A DNA stretch of 7,201 nt. It comes from Candidatus Hydromicrobium americanum. GTDB lineage: Bacteria; Actinomycetota; Humimicrobiia; Humimicrobiales; Humimicrobiaceae. How positions within the stretch are numbered: position 1 is the first letter of the stretch; each line of letters starts with the position of its first letter. The notes below the pieces were generated by a model. That model did not search any database and was not told where the DNA came from. It worked only from the letters and a program-made list of their open reading frames with translations. The position numbers and the translations under genes are program-made. Below, in pieces: positions 6,465 through 7,201 of the stretch. The stretch spans positions 2,551 through 9,751 of the forward strand of contig PEXF01000019.1 of the NCBI GenBank assembly GCA_002779205.1, read 5' to 3'.

Positions 6465-6472
6465 GGGAGGTG
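6465..6472 (+). promoter_or_regulatory. Strong ribosome binding site deciding a TTG start
   Basis: GGGAGGTG is a near-full match to the 16S rRNA tail. It ends 5 nt before TTG at 6478-6480 (7 nt from the GGAGG core). No in-frame ATG is available until deep in the conserved domain (about codon 155), so this site fixes the start. Confidence 0.85.
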
Positions 6473-6477
6473 TTATT

Positions 6478-7201
6478 TTGGGTAAGCTCAAGAAAATTTT
6501 AAGAGAAAAATGTAAAGGCATTAATTGTATATATATATCATCATATGTCCCAAGAAAATGTGGAATTGCTACCTATACAAGTGATTTAACTAGAGCTATT
6601 GACCTTATAAATCCATACTGCGAATCAAAGATTATAGCATTAATTAGACCGGAAGATAAAATTGATTATCCTCCGGAAGTTAAATTTAAAATTAACCAAT
6701 ACAAGATTGATTCCTATATTAAAGCTGCAGATTATATTAATAAATCCAAAGCAGATATAGTTGTTCTGGAACATGAATTCGGATTATATGGCGGTAGATT
6801 TGGAGAATATATTATTAAATTAATAGAGTTGATAAAGAAACCTTTAATTATAACCGCTCATACAATTCCTGTTAATCCAAATGAGGGATATGGCCTGGTT
6901 TTAAAAGATGTTATAAAATTTGCGGATAAAGTAATAGTTATGATGCCCGAAAGTTTGCAGAAGCTGGTAAAAAAATATAATTATCCTAAAGAAAATATAG
7001 AAATTATCCCCCACGGTGTTCCTGATATACCTCTGGAACCTAACACTAAATATAAAAAGATAAAAGGATTAGAGAGCAGAATAATCCTGGGGAATATAAA
7101 TCTTTTATCATCAGTTAAAGGACTTGAATATATAATAGAAGCTTTAAAAGAAATTAAGGAGCACTCCTATAATGTTTTATATTTGATAATTGGCCAGACG
7201 C
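6478..7201 (+). CDS. GT-B fold glycosyltransferase (GT4-like), 3' end outside the window
   Basis: From a TTG start with a strong ribosome site, 241 codons stay open to the window edge. The peptide is a GT4-like glycosyltransferase N-terminal half: INCIYISSYVPRKCGIATYT (15-34), VVLEHEFGLYGG (95-106), ITAHTIPVNP (125-134), a helix ending ADKVIVMMPES (149-159), and IEIIPHGVPD (174-183), which leads into the donor domain. There GNINLLSSVKGLEYIIEAL (205-223) supplies the lysine-glycine pair that usually contacts the donor phosphates. It matches the glycosyltransferases found next to GH130 genes more typically than its upstream neighbour does. The two share the PRxCGIAT start and HE[FY]xLY segment, so they are probably old paralogues working in one glycan pathway. 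The catalytic Glu region lies beyond the window, and the substrate is unknown. Confidence 0.87.
   Translation, partial: MGKLKKILREKCKGINCIYISSYVPRKCGIATYTSDLTRAIDLINPYCESKIIALIRPEDKIDYPPEVKFKINQYKIDSYIKAADYINKSKADIVVLEHEFGLYGGRFGEYIIKLIELIKKPLIITAHTIPVNPNEGYGLVLKDVIKFADKVIVMMPESLQKLVKKYNYPKENIEIIPHGVPDIPLEPNTKYKKIKGLESRIILGNINLLSSVKGLEYIIEALKEIKEHSYNVLYLIIGQT

Larger units (their letters stand above)
6261..6477 (+). other. Intergenic region between the two glycosyltransferase genes
   Basis: This AT-rich gap of 217 bp has no credible reading frame. It holds a possible promoter (-10 at 6373-6378) and the strong ribosome site of the next gene (6465-6472). No GC-rich stem with a T-run, the mark of an intrinsic terminator, was found after the first gene, so read-through is possible. 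Confidence 0.6.

Noticed and set aside
6461..6472. Near-palindrome CTCCGGGAGG as an operator or hairpin
   Set aside because: It has no loop and imperfect symmetry, and the GGGAGG half is explained as the ribosome site.

Overview
The window is AT-rich and densely coded, with purine-rich Shine-Dalgarno sites and occasional GTG and TTG starts. It fits a low-GC, probably anaerobic bacterium, either a Firmicute-like lineage or a deep-branching phylum such as Atribacterota. The sequence does not fix the taxon. No rRNA, tRNA, CRISPR array or insertion sequence was recognised.

The left two thirds (about 159-4818) is one minus-strand sulfur-assimilation operon, read from right to left: an Rrf2-family regulator (IscR/CymR-like, three conserved cysteines), then metY, cysK, metX and metW. 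A very good sigma-70-type promoter (TTGACA, 17 bp, TAGAAT) lies just upstream of the regulator. A 7-bp inverted repeat touches its -10 box and is a candidate operator. MetX, probably helped by MetW, makes O-acetylhomoserine. MetY combines that with sulfide to give homocysteine, and CysK combines O-acetylserine with sulfide to give cysteine. The regulator is the first gene, so the unit is probably autoregulated in response to sulfur, cysteine or Fe-S status. metX has an oddity: its conserved N-terminus is encoded upstream of the first in-frame ATG, has no ordinary start codon, and is best explained by a one-base frameshift at a GGG run (1888-1890). An unrecognised plus-strand gene ends at 173 and overlaps the metW stop tail to tail.

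The right third runs on the plus strand and concerns carbohydrates. Directly behind the met promoter lies a start-less 47-codon piece (4830-4973) that reads as the C-terminal end of a GH130 (PH1107-like) mannoside phosphorylase/glycosidase. Two GT-B glycosyltransferases of the same broad family follow, both with the N-terminal PRxCGIAT motif: a complete 409-aa protein (5031-6260) and, after a 217-bp gap with a possible promoter, a second that runs off the window (6478-7201). GH130 genes are commonly found next to such glycosyltransferases, so the fragment looks like the stump of a deleted member of a mannan or oligosaccharide cluster, with the met operon now abutting the deletion edge.

No entirely new system is evident. 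The points most worth checking are the metX 5' frameshift, the GH130 stump at the rearrangement junction, and the promoter/operator arrangement of the Rrf2-led operon.
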